Assembly (NCBI RefSeq): GCF_004121075.1
Contig: NZ_RHLN01000018.1
Location: 1 to 64,000 of the forward strand
Reading direction: 5' to 3'
DNA length: 64,000 bases
Source: Lutibacter sp. HS1-25
GTDB lineage: Bacteria; Bacteroidota; Bacteroidia; Flavobacteriales; Flavobacteriaceae
Under the pieces are notes generated by a model. The model was given only the letters and a program-made list of their open reading frames with translations, did no database searches and was not told where the DNA came from. Numbering within the stretch: position 1 is the first letter of the stretch; each line of letters starts with the position of its first letter. Shown here one piece after another: positions 53,809-63,266 of this stretch. The translations under genes were made by a program, and so were the position numbers.

Positions 53809-54774
53809 TTATTTCAGCGGACGTTTTTTAATCATACCACCTTTTGTGTCTTTAATGCTATTCATAATAATAAAAGCATTTTCGTCAATTTTATCAATTT
53901 CAGTTTTTAAATTGGCAATTTCCAATCGGGTAACAATGGTATAAATAATATCATATTCCGTTAAAGACATATCTGATTTTTCAAATCCGCCTTTACCTTT
54001 ATAAACCGTAACACCTCGTCTTAATTTTTCAGTAATCATAGATCTAATCATTTCGCTCTTTACCGAAATAATGGTAATTCCGGTGTACTCTTCAACACCT
54101 TCAATAATAAAATCTACTGTTTTTGCAGCTGCCATATAAGTTAACATGGCGTATAAAGCCACTTCAACCGACAAAATATAAGCGCCAAATGAAAATATAA
54201 TTATGTTAAAAAGTAAAATAATATCTCCAATTGTTAAACCCGTTTTTTTACTTAAATAAATAGCCAACACCTCAGTACCATCAATTACAGCACCACCTCT
54301 AATAGACAATCCTATACCGCCTCCCAGAAAAAATCCACCAAAAACGGCTATCAATAATTTATCTGATGTCACCACAGGATACGGAATAAAGTGCACCGTT
54401 AATGCCAAACCAACAATGGCTAAAATACTTTTAAAAGCAAATTGTTTTCCTAGGTTTGAATAGCCCAAAATAATGAACGGAAAATTGACAATTACAATTA
54501 GCAACGATAATGAATAGGCTGTAACTTCCGAAATTAAAAGTGAAATTCCCATAGCGCCACCATCAATAAAAGAGTTTGGCAGCAAAAAACCTTTTAACCC
54601 AAAACCTGCCGAAATAACACCAATAACAATAAAAAACACATCGTGAATTATATGCGAAATACTTACTTCTAAAATTTTAACCTCTTCAGAAAGTCGTCTG
54701 CGTTTTACATCTCTATTTTTTTTGAATCTGCGTTTTACAGTTTCAGCAATTATATTGTGAAAATATCTATTCAT
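53809..54774 (-). CDS. YitT family membrane protein with DUF2179 domain
   Basis: 321 residues. A basic N-terminus (about 1-35) is followed by about 6 membrane helices with the YitT motifs GGAMGISLLIS (about 72-82) and GLSIRGGAVIDGTEVLA (about 155-171). A C-terminal cytoplasmic DUF2179 domain (about 235-305) has ITEKLRRGVTVYKGKGGF. Family members are integral inner-membrane proteins of unknown transport role. Likely co-transcribed with the DUF2797 gene 15 bp upstream. Confidence 0.88.
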   Translation of the reverse strand: MNRYFHNIIAETVKRRFKKNRDVKRRRLSEEVKILEVSISHIIHDVFFIVIGVISAGFGLKGFLLPNSFIDGGAMGISLLISEVTAYSLSLLIVIVNFPFIILGYSNLGKQFAFKSILAIVGLALTVHFIPYPVVTSDKLLIAVFGGFFLGGGIGLSIRGGAVIDGTEVLAIYLSKKTGLTIGDIILLFNIIIFSFGAYILSVEVALYAMLTYMAAAKTVDFIIEGVEEYTGITIISVKSEMIRSMITEKLRRGVTVYKGKGGFEKSDMSLTEYDIIYTIVTRLEIANLKTEIDKIDENAFIIMNSIKDTKGGMIKKRPLK

Positions 54775-54789
54775 ACTTGTCCTAACCTG

Positions 54790-55587
54790 CTATTTTATAT
54801 TAATTATTACTTTATAACCTTCACTATTACGAACGTTGAAAACCGTATTGTCTTCAAAAATTAAATATTGACCTTTTACACCTTTTAATTTACCAACATA
54901 ATGCTGACTTTTTTCTAAATTTAAAGTTTTAATTTTTTTTGGATATTGCAAAACCGGATATTCAATTTCAGTAACTTTTCCGTTGTTTGCTAAAAAATAA
55001 GGTTGTGCTTCCGCAGGAATATATTTTTTTAATTTTTCACGTTCTTCAAACAAATCAGCATCTAACACCTCATTTTTCAACATTTTTTGCCAACTTGTTT
55101 TATCAGCAACATAATCTTTTAATGCAACCTCCGTAATACCTGCCAAATACCTGTTTGGTACTTCAACAATTTCAATGGCTTTTGTAGCGCCTTGATCTAT
55201 CCAGCGAGTTGGCACCTGTGTTTTGCGTGTTACCCCCACTTTTACATTGCTAGACAATGCTAAATAAACAATATGCGGTTTTAATTGCACGTTTTTTTCG
55301 AACTCTAAATCGCGATCTTCAATACCTAAATGCGCCTTACTTAATTCGGGTTTCATCACCCAATCTCCTACTGAAGCACTTTCATAAAAACAATCGTAAC
55401 AAAAACCTTGTCTAAAAATTTTCTTTTCTTTACCGCAGTTTAAACATTGATAACCTTCAAAACTAATTTCAATTTCACGGTCCAATAATTGATTCATATT
55501 TAAGAAATCTGTTTCAACATCTAAATAATAGTGAACAACTTTATTTAGTTCTGTCATCATTTTTTTCAATACAGTTTGATATTGCAT
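54790..55587 (-). CDS. DUF2797 domain-containing protein
   Basis: 265 residues. A probable zinc site is CLNCGKEKKIFRQGFCYDCF, with C-x2-C and C-x2-C spaced 14 residues (about 55-74). The core has HIVYLALSSNVKVGVTRKTQ (about 108-127), a GIY-YIG-like start typical of DUF2797, and RWIDQGATKAIEI follows. No signal peptide. Function unknown. Ends in a short beta segment. First gene ahead of the YitT gene; the GH3 gene diverges 45 bp away. Confidence 0.85.
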   Translation of the reverse strand: MQYQTVLKKMMTELNKVVHYYLDVETDFLNMNQLLDREIEISFEGYQCLNCGKEKKIFRQGFCYDCFYESASVGDWVMKPELSKAHLGIEDRDLEFEKNVQLKPHIVYLALSSNVKVGVTRKTQVPTRWIDQGATKAIEIVEVPNRYLAGITEVALKDYVADKTSWQKMLKNEVLDADLFEEREKLKKYIPAEAQPYFLANNGKVTEIEYPVLQYPKKIKTLNLEKSQHYVGKLKGVKGQYLIFEDNTVFNVRNSEGYKVIINIK

Positions 55588-55632
55588 AAAAGTTTTTCTT
55601 ATTTTTAACAGGTTAAAGATACTTAATAAAAT

Positions 55633-57159
55633 ATGCCATTTACAATAGTAAACTCGATAATTTCTTGGTTTTTAAAAAAACGCAAACACCAAATGGAGTT
55701 ATTTTTAAAATATCCAATTGATGTTCAGCATGAATTACTCTTTAATTTACTTAGCAAAGCAGAATTAACAGAAATAGGACAAAAATACCAATTTTCTGCT
55801 ATAAAAAACTATACAGATTTTGCCAATAAAGTACCTATTCAGCAGTACGAATCTATAGAACCTTTGATAGAATCTACTCGCAAAGGCAAACAAAATGTAT
55901 TTTGGCCAACGCCTATTAGATGGTTTGCAAAATCAAGTGGCACTACCAATTCTAAAAGTAAATTTATCCCTGTTAGCGATGAAGCTTTAGAAGATTGCCA
56001 TTTTGAAGCCGGAAAAGACATGCTTTGCCTGTACATTAACAACAACCCAGATACCGAACTTTTCTCTGGAAAAGGATTGCGTTTAGGGGGTAGTAGCGCC
56101 GTTTATGAAGATAACGAAACTTTTTTTGGCGATTTATCGGCTATTATTATTGAAAATATGCCTTTTTGGGCAGATTTTAGCAGCTCGCCAAAACAAGAAA
56201 TTGCTTTAATGGGCGAATGGGAAAGTAAAATGAAAGCCATTGTTGAAGAAACCATTCACGAAGACATTACAAGCTTGGTGGGTGTACCGTCTTGGATGTT
56301 GGTACTTTTAAATAAAGTTTTAGAGCGAACAGGAAAAGAAAACATTTTAGAGGTTTGGCCAAATTTAGAAGTCTATTTTCACGGAGGTGTAAATTTTAAC
56401 CCATACCGTGAGCAGTTTAAAAAATTAATTCCAAAAAAAGACTTTAAATATTTTGAAATTTACAATGCTTCGGAAGGCTTTTTTGCACTACAAGACCAAA
56501 ACGATTCGCAAGATTTATTGTTGATGTTAGATTATGGCATTTTTTATGAATTTATTCCAATGAATGAGTTTAATGGCGAGAATTCAAATGCAATTCCGCT
56601 ACAAAAAGTGCAACTCAACATCAATTATGCTATTGTAATTACAACCAACGGTGGTTTGTGGCGCTATTTAATTGGGGATACTGTTAAATTTACTTCATTA
56701 GAACCATACAGAATAAGAGTTACTGGCAGAACCAAACATTTTATCAATGTTTTTGGTGAAGAATTAATTATTGAAAATACAGAAGAAGCACTTCATATAG
56801 CGTGTTTAAAAACGGGTGCCGAAGTGTCTGAATATACTGTTGCACCAATTTTTATGACTGATGAAAAAAGTGGTGCGCATGAATGGTTAATTGAATTTAA
56901 AACTGAACCTAAATGTTTAAATACATTTGCCACAATACTAGACAATACCTTAAAAGAAATCAATTCTGATTACGAAGCCAAACGTTATTTAAATATGACT
57001 TTGACCGAACCAAAAATAAATTTGGCTAAAAAAGGACTGTTTTATAAATGGCTAAAAAAACAAGGAAAATTAGGTGGACAACATAAAATTCCCCGCTTGT
57101 CTAATTCGCGTAAACACCTAGATGAATTGTTAGAAATGGAATTTGCTGTTGGTTGTTAA
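55633..57159 (+). CDS. GH3-family acyl-adenylating protein
   Basis: 508 residues, full-length for bacterial GH3 proteins. FAKSSGTTNSKSKFIPVSDE is the ATP/phosphate-binding motif near 97-116; YNASEGFFALQD near 277-288 and GLWRYLIGDTVKF near 335-347 are the adenylation and substrate motifs. GH3 enzymes adenylate carboxylic acids and couple them to amino acids in plants; bacterial roles are mostly unknown. No partner gene is nearby to suggest the substrate. Confidence 0.9.
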   Translation: MPFTIVNSIISWFLKKRKHQMELFLKYPIDVQHELLFNLLSKAELTEIGQKYQFSAIKNYTDFANKVPIQQYESIEPLIESTRKGKQNVFWPTPIRWFAKSSGTTNSKSKFIPVSDEALEDCHFEAGKDMLCLYINNNPDTELFSGKGLRLGGSSAVYEDNETFFGDLSAIIIENMPFWADFSSSPKQEIALMGEWESKMKAIVEETIHEDITSLVGVPSWMLVLLNKVLERTGKENILEVWPNLEVYFHGGVNFNPYREQFKKLIPKKDFKYFEIYNASEGFFALQDQNDSQDLLLMLDYGIFYEFIPMNEFNGENSNAIPLQKVQLNINYAIVITTNGGLWRYLIGDTVKFTSLEPYRIRVTGRTKHFINVFGEELIIENTEEALHIACLKTGAEVSEYTVAPIFMTDEKSGAHEWLIEFKTEPKCLNTFATILDNTLKEINSDYEAKRYLNMTLTEPKINLAKKGLFYKWLKKQGKLGGQHKIPRLSNSRKHLDELLEMEFAVGC

Positions 57160-57197
57160 TTTTTATTAAATAGTAAGTTTAAAATAGACTCTAATTA

Positions 57198-58175
57198 CTA
57201 TATCTTACGCTCAATAACATAGTTAACCATTGTTAATAAAGAGTCTTTGTATGGTGAGTCTGGGTAGCTATTTAAAATTTCTAAGGCTTGTGATTGGTAT
57301 GCCTTCATTTTGGCGGTAGTGTACTCAATACCTCCTTTTTCTTTTACAAAAGCTATAATTTCTTTGACTCTTTTTTTGTCTTTGTTGTATTTTTTTACCG
57401 AATTCAACAACCATTTACGTTCAGAATCTGAACTGGTATTTAAAGCGTGAATTAAAGGCAATGTCATTTTTTGTTCTTTAATATCAATGCCTGTTGGCTT
57501 TCCAATTTTAGCATCGGTATAATCAAACAAATCGTCTTTTATTTGAAACGCAATTCCTATCAGCTCTCCAAATTTTCTCATTTTTTGAATTTCCTCCTCA
57601 GAACTTCCAACAGATGCGGCACCAATACCACAACAAGCTGAAATTAAAGTAGCTGTTTTTTGACGAATGATTTCAAAATAAACATCTTCTGTAATGTCTA
57701 ATTTTCGTGCTTTTTCAATCTGCAACAATTCACCTTCACTCATTTCACGAACAGCAATAGATATTAATTTTAAAATATCAAAATCGTTGTTATCTATAGA
57801 AAGTAGTAAACCCTTCGACAATAAAAAATCACCTACTAAAACTGCAATTTTATTTTTCCACAGCGCGTTGATGGAGAAAAAACCTCTTCTACGGTTGCTG
57901 TCGTCTACTACATCATCATGTACTAACGTTGCAGTATGAATCAATTCTATAACTGAAGCACCACGATACGTTCTATCTTCAAATTTACCACCAGAAACCA
58001 TTTTAGCCACCAAAAAAACAAACATTGGTCGCATTTGTTTTCCTTTTCTTCTAACTATATAATGGGTAATTCTGTTCAACAGTGGAACATTGGTAATCAT
58101 AGCCTCTCTGAATTTACTTTCAAAGAGTTCCATTTCTTGTAGTATGGGTTGTTTTATTTGTTCTACTGGCTTCAT
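57198..58175 (-). CDS. Polyprenyl diphosphate synthase
   Basis: 325 residues of the trans-isoprenyl synthase family. The first Asp-rich motif is HDDVVDDSNRRRG (about 93-105), the second FQIKDDLFDYTD (about 212-223), and RGKQMRPM near 43-50 binds IPP. It elongates allylic diphosphates, probably to the quinone (menaquinone) side chain; chain length cannot be read from the motif alone. rlmN lies 37 bp upstream, so they may share a transcript. Confidence 0.93.
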   Translation of the reverse strand: MKPVEQIKQPILQEMELFESKFREAMITNVPLLNRITHYIVRRKGKQMRPMFVFLVAKMVSGGKFEDRTYRGASVIELIHTATLVHDDVVDDSNRRRGFFSINALWKNKIAVLVGDFLLSKGLLLSIDNNDFDILKLISIAVREMSEGELLQIEKARKLDITEDVYFEIIRQKTATLISACCGIGAASVGSSEEEIQKMRKFGELIGIAFQIKDDLFDYTDAKIGKPTGIDIKEQKMTLPLIHALNTSSDSERKWLLNSVKKYNKDKKRVKEIIAFVKEKGGIEYTTAKMKAYQSQALEILNSYPDSPYKDSLLTMVNYVIERKI

Positions 58176-58212
58176 TAAGAAATCAAAAATAAGAAAAAAA
58201 CAAAGGCAAAAA

Positions 58213-59250
58213 TTAACTTTTATTAGCTAATTGTCCGCAAGCTGCATCAATATCTTTTCCTCTACTTCTTCGCACATTTACAATAATGTCGTTCATTTCT
58301 AAATTGCTGATATAATTGTTAATTGTATCAGGATTTGCCTGTTGAAATTCCCCATCATCAATTGGATTGTATTCTATCAAATTTACCTTACAAGGCACGT
58401 ATTTACAGAATTTCACCAACGCTGAAATAGCTTCTTTAGTGTCGTTTATACCATCCCAAACAACATACTCGTAAGTTACCCTACTCTGCGTTTTTTCGTA
58501 CCAATACTCCAAAGATTCTTTTAAATCTTCTAAAGGAAAAGCTTTGCTAAAAGGCATTATTTTTGAACGAACCTCGTCAATTGCCGAATGTAATGATACA
58601 GCCAAGTTGAATTTTACATCGTCATCAGCCAATTTTTTAATCATTTTTGGCAATCCTGAAGTAGAAACTGTGATTCGTTTTGGAGACATTCCCAAACCTT
58701 CTGGCGAAGTAATTTTTTCAATAGATTTTAACACATTGTTATAATTCATCAATGGTTCACCCATTCCCATAAAAACAATGTTTGAAAGTTTGCGATTGTA
58801 AGTTTCTATACTTTCTTTATTGATGGCTGCAACCTGATCGTAAATTTCATCGGGATTTAGATTTCTCATTTTTTTTAAACGTGCAGTGGCACAAAAATTA
58901 CAGTCTAAACTACACCCAACCTGACTAGAAACACAAGCAGTAGTTCTGCTTCCGGTTGGAATTAAAACCGATTCTACAATTAAACCATCGTGAAGACGAA
59001 CAGCATTTTTAACGGTTCCGTCTGAACTGCGTTGCTTGCTATCAACTTCAATATGATTGATTACAAAATTTTGCTCTAATATTGAACGTGTTTCTTTTGA
59101 TACATTGGTCATATCATCAAAAGCATGTGCACCTTTACTCCAAAGCCATTCAAATACCTGATTACCACGAAAAGCTTTGTCGCCATTTTCAACAAAAAAA
59201 TCACGCAATTGTTCTTTGGTTAAAGACCGTATATCTTTCTTTTCGCTCAT
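58213..59250 (-). CDS. rlmN: 23S rRNA/tRNA adenine-C2 methyltransferase RlmN
   Basis: 345 residues, normal length. The radical-SAM motif C-x3-C-x2-C is in GCSLDCNFCATA (about 112-123), VCVSSQVG-like ACVSSQVG precedes it, and the methyl-accepting C-terminal Cys is in DAACGQLA near 337. It methylates A2503 of 23S rRNA and A37 of some tRNAs. A strong hairpin terminator separates it from queA upstream. Confidence 0.95.
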   Translation of the reverse strand: MSEKKDIRSLTKEQLRDFFVENGDKAFRGNQVFEWLWSKGAHAFDDMTNVSKETRSILEQNFVINHIEVDSKQRSSDGTVKNAVRLHDGLIVESVLIPTGSRTTACVSSQVGCSLDCNFCATARLKKMRNLNPDEIYDQVAAINKESIETYNRKLSNIVFMGMGEPLMNYNNVLKSIEKITSPEGLGMSPKRITVSTSGLPKMIKKLADDDVKFNLAVSLHSAIDEVRSKIMPFSKAFPLEDLKESLEYWYEKTQSRVTYEYVVWDGINDTKEAISALVKFCKYVPCKVNLIEYNPIDDGEFQQANPDTINNYISNLEMNDIIVNVRRSRGKDIDAACGQLANKS

Positions 59251-59264
59251 ATCAAATATGTTTA

Positions 59265-59302
59265 TAAAAAAATTGTCTGAAAATTCACTTTTCAGACAAT
59301 TT
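59265..59302 (-). terminator. Terminator of queA
   Basis: AAATTGTCTGAAAA (59270-59283) pairs with TTTTCAGACAATTT (59289-59302), loop of 5 nt, followed on the minus strand by a T-rich run. Confidence 0.85.
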
Positions 59303-59323
59303 CCTTTATTAAAAAATCATTTA

Positions 59324-60373
59324 TTAGATAATTAACATCGCATCACCGTACGAATAGAATTTGTATTTTTCTTTCACAGCTTCTTCATACGCTTCCATTA
59401 AAAAGTCGTAACCAGCAAATGCAGCTACCATCATCATTAAAGTAGATTTTGGTGTGTGAAAATTGGTAATCATACAGTTTGCAATACTAAAATCGTATGG
59501 CGGAAAAATAAATTTATTGGTCCAAGAATCAAATTCATTTAAACGACCGTTAGACGAAACTGAGCTTTCTACAGCACGCATTACAGTAGTTCCAACAGCA
59601 CAAACTCTTTTTTTATGGTCAATTGCATTGTTTACAATTTTAGTAGTAGCTTCATTGATAACACACTGTTCTGAATCCATTTTATGTTTAGATAAATCTT
59701 CAACTTCAACAGCACTAAAAGTACCCAAACCAACGTGTAATGTTACTTCAGCAAAGTCTACACCTTTAATTTCTAAACGTTTCATCAAATGTTTTGAAAA
59801 ATGCAATCCAGCAGTTGGTGCTGCAACAGCTCCTTCTTCTTTAGCGTAAATAGTTTGGTAACGATCTTCATCTTCTGGCTCAACCGCTCTTTTTATGTAT
59901 TTTGGAAGTGGAGTTTCACCTAGTTCTTCTAGTTTTTTTCTAAATTCTTCATAAGAACCATCATATAAAAAACGTAAAGTTCTACCTCTTGATGTTGTAT
60001 TGTCAATTACCTCAGCAACTAAACTTTCATCATCACCAAAAAACAATTTATTACCAATTCTTATTTTACGAGCTGGATCTACCAATACATCCCACAATCT
60101 ACTTTCAGCATTTAATTCTCTTAACAAAAACACTTCGATTCTTGCTCCTGTTTTTTCTTTTTCGCCGTACATACGAGCAGGAAAAACTTTGGTATTGTTC
60201 AAAATCATTAAATCACCTTCATCAAAATAGTTGATTAGGTCTTTAAATAACTTATGTTCAATTGTTTTTGTTTTTCTGTTTAATACCATTAAACGAGACT
60301 CATCTCTGTGTTCCGCTGGGTATTCTGCTAATAATTCTTCAGGCAATTCGAATTTAAAATGTGATAATTTCAT
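59324..60373 (-). CDS. queA: S-adenosylmethionine:tRNA ribosyltransferase-isomerase
   Basis: 349 residues, typical of Que[21 protein letters not shown] is the family start, [12 protein letters not shown] is near 98-109, and [10 protein letters not shown] near 186-195 is the QueA signature. It adds the epoxycyclopentanediol precursor to preQ1-tRNA in queuosine synthesis. Monocistronic: a TATATTTG promoter upstream and a terminator downstream. Functionally linked to the YhhQ-type transporter at 52899. Confidence 0.95.
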   Translation of the reverse strand: MKLSHFKFELPEELLAEYPAEHRDESRLMVLNRKTKTIEHKLFKDLINYFDEGDLMILNNTKVFPARMYGEKEKTGARIEVFLLRELNAESRLWDVLVDPARKIRIGNKLFFGDDESLVAEVIDNTTSRGRTLRFLYDGSYEEFRKKLEELGETPLPKYIKRAVEPEDEDRYQTIYAKEEGAVAAPTAGLHFSKHLMKRLEIKGVDFAEVTLHVGLGTFSAVEVEDLSKHKMDSEQCVINEATTKIVNNAIDHKKRVCAVGTTVMRAVESSVSSNGRLNEFDSWTNKFIFPPYDFSIANCMITNFHTPKSTLMMMVAAFAGYDFLMEAYEEAVKEKYKFYSYGDAMLII

Positions 60374-60484
60374 GTGATTTTTAGTGTTTTTTTTATGATT
60401 ACATTTAAAAAGCCAATACTAATTTCTTCAAAAAAAGATAGATTCACGACTTAAATCAATGTATCATTTTTTAATGAACGAGCG

Positions 60485-60492
60485 CAAATATA
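60485..60492 (-). promoter_or_regulatory. Promoter -7 box for queA
   Basis: TATATTTG on the minus strand, an exact TAnnTTTG match with a TTG 21 nt upstream. The leader to the ATG would be about 105 nt. Confidence 0.55.
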
Positions 60493-60549
60493 CAACATCG
60501 GCATAGGCGTTGTCAAGTGATTTCCAATAAATCTTTGTTAAAGAGTTTA

Positions 60550-61767
60550 TTAGCGTGTAACTTTGCTAAAATCGTCCCAAAAAGTTGGATAAGATTTTGA
60601 TACCACATTTGCATCTTCAATTTCCAAAGCAACCTTAATTGCCAAAGGTGCAAAAGCCATAGCCATCCTATGATCGTCGTATGTGGCAATGCTAATATTT
60701 TGTTTAAATATGGTTGAAGGTTTTAAGTGCAAGGTCTCATTGGTAATCTCAACTTCACCACCTAATTTTTCTATTTCATTTTTTAAAGCCACCAAACGAT
60801 CTGTTTCTTTAATTTTTAAGGTATGAAGTCCGCTTAAAAAACATTCCATTCCCAAACCAAAACAAGTCACAGCAATAGTTTGCGCAATATCTGGTGCACT
60901 TTTTAAATCTAGCGTTAATGGTTGTTGATTGTTGATTGCTGTTTGTTGGTTAGCAATAATTATTGCGTTTTCTTTAAAAGTTGTTTGAACTCCAAAATGC
61001 TCGTAAATTTTAGCCAAAACAGCATCACCTTGCAAACTTGTTTTTTTATATGAAGACAAAGTAACTTGCGAATTTGGACTTAAAGCTACCAAACTAAAAT
61101 AATAAGAAGCGGAACTCCAGTCAGATTCTACAACTACCGTTGCATTTTCAATAACAGGTTTTGGCGCTATTGAAATCACATTGTTTTCCCAAGTATAAGA
61201 AATTCCTAATTCGGCCAATAATTGCAATGTCATTTTAATGTATGGAACAGAAGTTACTTCGCCTTTAAATTGCAATTGCAATCCTTTTTCTAAAGTTGGC
61301 GCAATTAATAACAAAGCTGAAATATACTGACTGCTAATATGCCCATCGATTTCAACAAAATTGTTGGTTAATTTTTTTCCTGAAATTTTTAACGGTGGAA
61401 AACCTTCTTTTTCTACATATTGTATATCTGCACCCAAAGCAGTTAATGCTTCAACCAAAATTTTAATAGGTCGGTCTTTCATTCGTCCAGAACCTGTTAA
61501 AATAATTTCCGAATTTTCTTTTACAGCAAAAAAAGCAGTTAAAAAACGCATTGCAGTACCAGCGTGACCAATATTAATTTCGTTTGAAGTACTTGCCAAT
61601 GCTTTTTGCATTAATACCGAATCATCTGAATTTGAAACATTTTCAATTTTCAAATTTTTATAAAATTGTTGTAAAATTAACAATCTATTAGTTTCACTTT
61701 TTGAACCTGTAATTTGAATTGTTCCGTTTACAGTTTTATTTATTTTATTGATTTTCAACGATTCCAT
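60550..61767 (-). CDS. aroA: 3-phosphoshikimate 1-carboxyvinyltransferase (EPSP synthase)
   Basis: 405 residues, slightly shorter than E. coli AroA (427). ITGSKSETNRLLIL near 19-32 is the N-terminal substrate motif, GHAGTAMRFLTAFFA near 72-86 binds PEP, GRMKDRPI near 102-109 follows, and ETDRLVALKNEIEKLGG and DDHRMAMAFAPLA are in the C-terminal half. It makes EPSP in the shikimate pathway. A TAACTTTG box with TTG 19 nt upstream (61820-61827) is a likely promoter. Confidence 0.94.
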   Translation of the reverse strand: MESLKINKINKTVNGTIQITGSKSETNRLLILQQFYKNLKIENVSNSDDSVLMQKALASTSNEINIGHAGTAMRFLTAFFAVKENSEIILTGSGRMKDRPIKILVEALTALGADIQYVEKEGFPPLKISGKKLTNNFVEIDGHISSQYISALLLIAPTLEKGLQLQFKGEVTSVPYIKMTLQLLAELGISYTWENNVISIAPKPVIENATVVVESDWSSASYYFSLVALSPNSQVTLSSYKKTSLQGDAVLAKIYEHFGVQTTFKENAIIIANQQTAINNQQPLTLDLKSAPDIAQTIAVTCFGLGMECFLSGLHTLKIKETDRLVALKNEIEKLGGEVEITNETLHLKPSTIFKQNISIATYDDHRMAMAFAPLAIKVALEIEDANVVSKSYPTFWDDFSKVTR

Positions 61768-61819
61768 ATTAAAGCAGCTATTTTGAAGCCATCAAAAGCT
61801 TCATTTATATTTCAGCGCA

Positions 61820-61827
61820 CAAAGTTA
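61820..61827 (-). promoter_or_regulatory. Promoter -7 box for aroA
   Basis: TAACTTTG on the minus strand matches TAnnTTTG, with TTG 19 nt upstream, about 53 nt before the aroA ATG. Confidence 0.5.
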
Positions 61828-61933
61828 ACGCACAAAAAATAGTATCCAAATTTAGATACGAATTTTTGAAGCTAAAGTACTGTAAATGATATTTTGAGTT
61901 TTTGAGATACAATTTTATTTAAAAAAACTGAAT

Positions 61934-62176
61934 CTATTTCTTTTTAATAAACTTGTAATAACCCGCCATAAACAAACCGTAAATAGAAGACATAACCAAT
62001 TGAATTACAACAAATTTTTGCCAAGTCTCTGGAGAAAAATATTCATTAACCATTCCTTGAATAGAACCTGTATTAAAAATGGACATCACAATTTTTATAA
62101 TTGAAACCACAACTAAAAATACAAGCCCAAAGCGCAGAGCTAATTTTAAAAAAGACTGATTTTTATATGGATCCAT
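61934..62176 (-). CDS. Small hypothetical membrane protein
   Basis: 80 residues with two predicted membrane segments (about 9-28 LKLALRFGLVFLVVVSIIKI and about 52-71), a short polar N-terminus and a Lys-rich C-terminus (KFIKKK). I do not recognise a family. Its ATG overlaps the stop of the MazG-like gene by one base (TAATG), so the pair is translationally coupled. A role linked to nucleotide housekeeping is only positional. Confidence 0.7.
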   Translation of the reverse strand: MDPYKNQSFLKLALRFGLVFLVVVSIIKIVMSIFNTGSIQGMVNEYFSPETWQKFVVIQLVMSSIYGLFMAGYYKFIKKK

Positions 62177-62502
62177 TATTGCAGTTTTTCATTATTATGA
62201 TGACGATCGTGATCACGTTTGGTTTTAACATCCATTTTTTTATCAAAAGCAGCTTGCAAGTCAATTCCTGTTTGGTTTGCCAAACACAAAACTACAAAAA
62301 CAACATCGGCCAATTCTTCACCTAAATCTTTGTTTTTATCACTTTCTTTTTCGCTTTGCTCACCATAACGACGGGCAATAATTCGGGCTACTTCACCAAC
62401 TTCTTCAGTTAATTGCGCCATATTTGTTAATTCATTAAAATAACGAACCCCATGTTCTTTTATCCAATTATCAACTACTAACTGTCCATTTTTTAAATCC
62501 AT
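62176..62502 (-). CDS. MazG-like nucleotide pyrophosphohydrolase
   Basis: 108 residues, a single MazG-type four-helix domain. Metal-binding acidic residues lie in QLTEEVGEVAR (about 30-40) and DLGEELADVVF (about 61-71), the EExxE...ExxD pattern of all-alpha NTP pyrophosphohydrolases. It probably removes non-canonical dNTPs. C-terminal His-rich tail DHDRHHNN. Co-transcribed with the small membrane protein downstream. Confidence 0.88.
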   Translation of the reverse strand: MDLKNGQLVVDNWIKEHGVRYFNELTNMAQLTEEVGEVARIIARRYGEQSEKESDKNKDLGEELADVVFVVLCLANQTGIDLQAAFDKKMDVKTKRDHDRHHNNEKLQ

Positions 62503-62547
62503 TTTTACTATTTTTTAAAGTTCAAATATAACTAACTTACTATTAAA

Positions 62548-63186
62548 CTACACTTTATTTAAATAATTGATAAAGCTATCTCGAGAAATTTCTTTGGCTC
62601 CCAAACTTGCCAAATGATTGTTATACACCTGACAATCAATTAACTTATAATTTTCTTTTTCTAGTTTTTGAACCAAGTAAATAAATGCCATTTTTGAAGC
62701 ATTGCTCACTTTGCTAAACATACTTTCGCCGCAAAAAACATGGCCTAAATCTATACCATACAAACCACCTACTAAGCTATTATTTTGCCAAACTTCAACA
62801 GATTTTGCAATTCCTTTTTTATGCAATTCTATATAAGCTTGCTCCATTTCATCAGTTATCCAAGTACCGCCCTGACCTGGTCTGTACATTTGTTTGCAGT
62901 TTGATATCACTTCTTTAAAATGCCGATTAAAAGTAATGGAAAATGTGCCTTTTCTAATAATCTGCCTCATACTTTTTGAAATTTTTAATTCATTTGGAAA
63001 CAAAACCATTCGCTGACTTGGACTGTACCAAATAATTGGTTCGCCTTGATTAAACCACGGAAAAATACCGCTATTATAAGCCAAGATCAATCTTTCAACA
63101 GACAAATCACCTCCAATTGCCAACAAGCCATCATCATCAGCTTCAGTAACAGGAGGAAAAATTAAGGCTTTTGAAAGTAAATACAT
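62548..63186 (-). CDS. aat: Leucyl/phenylalanyl-tRNA-protein transferase
   Basis: 212 residues, typical Aat length. FPPVTEADDDGLLAIGGDLS near 11-30, YNSGIFPWFNQGEPIIWYSP near 37-56 and GGLYGIDLGHVFCGESMFS near 139-157 are family hallmarks. It adds Leu/Phe to N-terminal Lys/Arg of proteins in the N-degron pathway. A TATATTTG box (63199-63206) lies only 12 nt before the ATG, suggesting a very short 5' leader. Confidence 0.95.
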   Translation of the reverse strand: MYLLSKALIFPPVTEADDDGLLAIGGDLSVERLILAYNSGIFPWFNQGEPIIWYSPSQRMVLFPNELKISKSMRQIIRKGTFSITFNRHFKEVISNCKQMYRPGQGGTWITDEMEQAYIELHKKGIAKSVEVWQNNSLVGGLYGIDLGHVFCGESMFSKVSNASKMAFIYLVQKLEKENYKLIDCQVYNNHLASLGAKEISRDSFINYLNKV

Positions 63187-63218
63187 TGATTTTTTTTACA
63201 AATATAAGGAAACAAAAA

Positions 63219-63242
63219 AGAGAAAATCTTTCGATTTTCTCT
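63219..63242 (-). terminator. Terminator of the DUF3127 gene
   Basis: AGAGAAAATC / GATTTTCTCT (63219-63228 with 63233-63242), GAAA tetraloop on the minus strand, followed by T6. Confidence 0.85.
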
Positions 63243-63266
63243 TCATAAAATATCTATATAACTTAC

